DNA from: JAYFRC01 sp034926415
Lineage (GTDB): Bacteria; Bacillota; Clostridia; Oscillospirales; Oscillospiraceae
DNA length: 23,317 nucleotides
Assembly (NCBI GenBank): GCA_034926415.1
Contig: JAYFRC010000046.1
Coordinates: 1-23,317, forward strand
Direction: 5' to 3'
Shown here: piece after piece, positions 22,986 to 23,317 of the stretch
How positions within the stretch are numbered: the first letter of the stretch is position 1
Layout: every line of letters starts with the position of its first letter
Program-made: the position numbers and the translations under genes
The notes under the pieces: model-generated
What the model was told of the DNA's origin: nothing
Database searches by the model: none
What the model saw: the letters and a program-made list of their open reading frames with translations, nothing else

Positions 22986-23035
22986 ACCCCCAGCAAACCT
23001 TGGGAGCCAATCATGGTTCTTAAGGGGCTGGGGGT
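22986..23035. repeat. Long imperfect palindrome of unknown role
   Basis: ACCCCCAGC (22986-22994) and GCTGGGGGT (23027-23035) are perfect 9-bp arms, with nested AACC (22996-22999) and GGTT (23015-23018). It follows the terminator directly and could be a structured RNA, a protein-binding site or part of a mobile-element end. Confidence 0.45.
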
Positions 23036-23197
23036 TACTTATTTTGTGGATTTGCACCCTATCTTTTACCTAGCTGGAACCGGTAGTCGGATGGAGGCTA
23101 CAACAAAAGTGTAAATCAACAGCGATCCAGAGACGCAAGCTAGATCTATAAAGACGCTGTCTTTGATACAAACAGAAAAATGAATATGTCGGCCGCA
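23036..23197. other. Noncoding stretch before the GC-rich repeats
   Basis: I see no convincing gene here. A single TGTAAAT at 23110-23116 points opposite to the TTTTACA units that follow. Confidence 0.35.
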
Positions 23198-23293
23198 TTT
23201 TACACCCGGCGGCGGCAGTGTTTTACAGTTGCGGCGGAGAAATTTGACACCTGCGGCGGCGGGATTTGACAGGGTTGCCGCCGCAGGCGTCAA
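23198..23293 (-). repeat. 22-23 bp direct repeats, probable multi-site transposon end
   Basis: On the minus strand four units begin TGTCAAAT, TGTCAAAT, TGTAAAA and TGTAAAA, each followed by a GC-rich block; the first three carry CCGCCGC and the last ends in GCGGCCGAC. A fifth, more diverged unit (TTGACGCCTGCGGCGG) precedes them. Starts are spaced 22, 22 and 23 bp. This pattern is like the repeated transposase-binding sites at the ends of Tn7/Mu-like elements. The orientation (terminal TGT reading leftward from about 23271) would put the transposon body to the left. No matching left end or transposase was found in the window. Confidence 0.55.
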
Positions 23294-23317
23294 GCGACGT
23301 CAGTCGTTCTCGGAAAT

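Noticed and set aside
23198..23293. CRISPR array
   Set aside because: The units are direct repeats of 22-23 bp without unique spacers, so there is no repeat-spacer structure.

Overview
The window looks like accessory DNA from a Bacillota (Clostridia-type) chromosome. Signs are strong AGGAGG ribosome binding sites, a phage replication module of the kind common in clostridial prophages and integrative elements, an IS3-family insertion sequence, and a surface protein with three SLH domains. I could not identify the species. No rRNA, tRNA or CRISPR array was seen.

Left third (1-7317, minus strand). This is a tightly packed replication/recombination module. In transcription order it holds two small hypothetical genes, a DUF2800 Cas4-like nuclease, a DUF2815 protein, a family A DNA polymerase interrupted by a 308-residue LAGLIDADG intein, a zinc-ribbon protein, a GIY-YIG nuclease, a DUF4406 protein, and a VapE/primase-like protein that runs off the left edge. 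Most neighbours overlap by 4-17 nt. A 36-bp repeat occurs at the head of each of its two sub-operons.

Middle (7353-13168). A plus-strand restriction-modification cassette lies between minus-strand genes. It has an excisionase-like HTH protein, two proteins that together look like one split adenine methyltransferase (motifs X/I in one, NPPY in the next), and a large GIY-YIG/DEAD-helicase protein whose C-terminus carries a second motif X/I-like half domain. A minus-strand sigma-70 region 4-like regulator follows (13183-13686). Its leader contains four alternating copies of a short palindromic arm that could form competing terminator, antiterminator and SD-sequestering hairpins.

Defence-like operon (13843-18047, plus strand). 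There are four genes: two unrecognised proteins, an AAA_13/RloC-like ABC-type ATPase with a CPYC pair, and a ~100-aa protein with no ordinary start codon. The first two share a glutamine/asparagine/glycine motif (F-x-Q-x-G-N/D-N-x-T-Q-I/V-G-x3-T), at the extreme C-terminus of one and near the N-terminus of the other. This is the layout of bacterial amyloid-signalling (RHIM-like/BASS-like) partner pairs, and I consider it the best candidate for an undescribed system here.

Right part (18170-23317). An IS3-family element with ~25-bp terminal inverted repeats is followed by ~480 bp of noncoding DNA. Then comes a secreted SLH/beta-helix/BIG2 surface protein with a strong terminator. The last ~130 bp carry GC-rich 22-23 bp direct repeats (minus-strand TGTMAAA...CCGCCGC units) that resemble the multi-site end of a Tn7/Mu-like (DDE plus AAA ATPase) transposon. 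That transposon's genes are not in the window.
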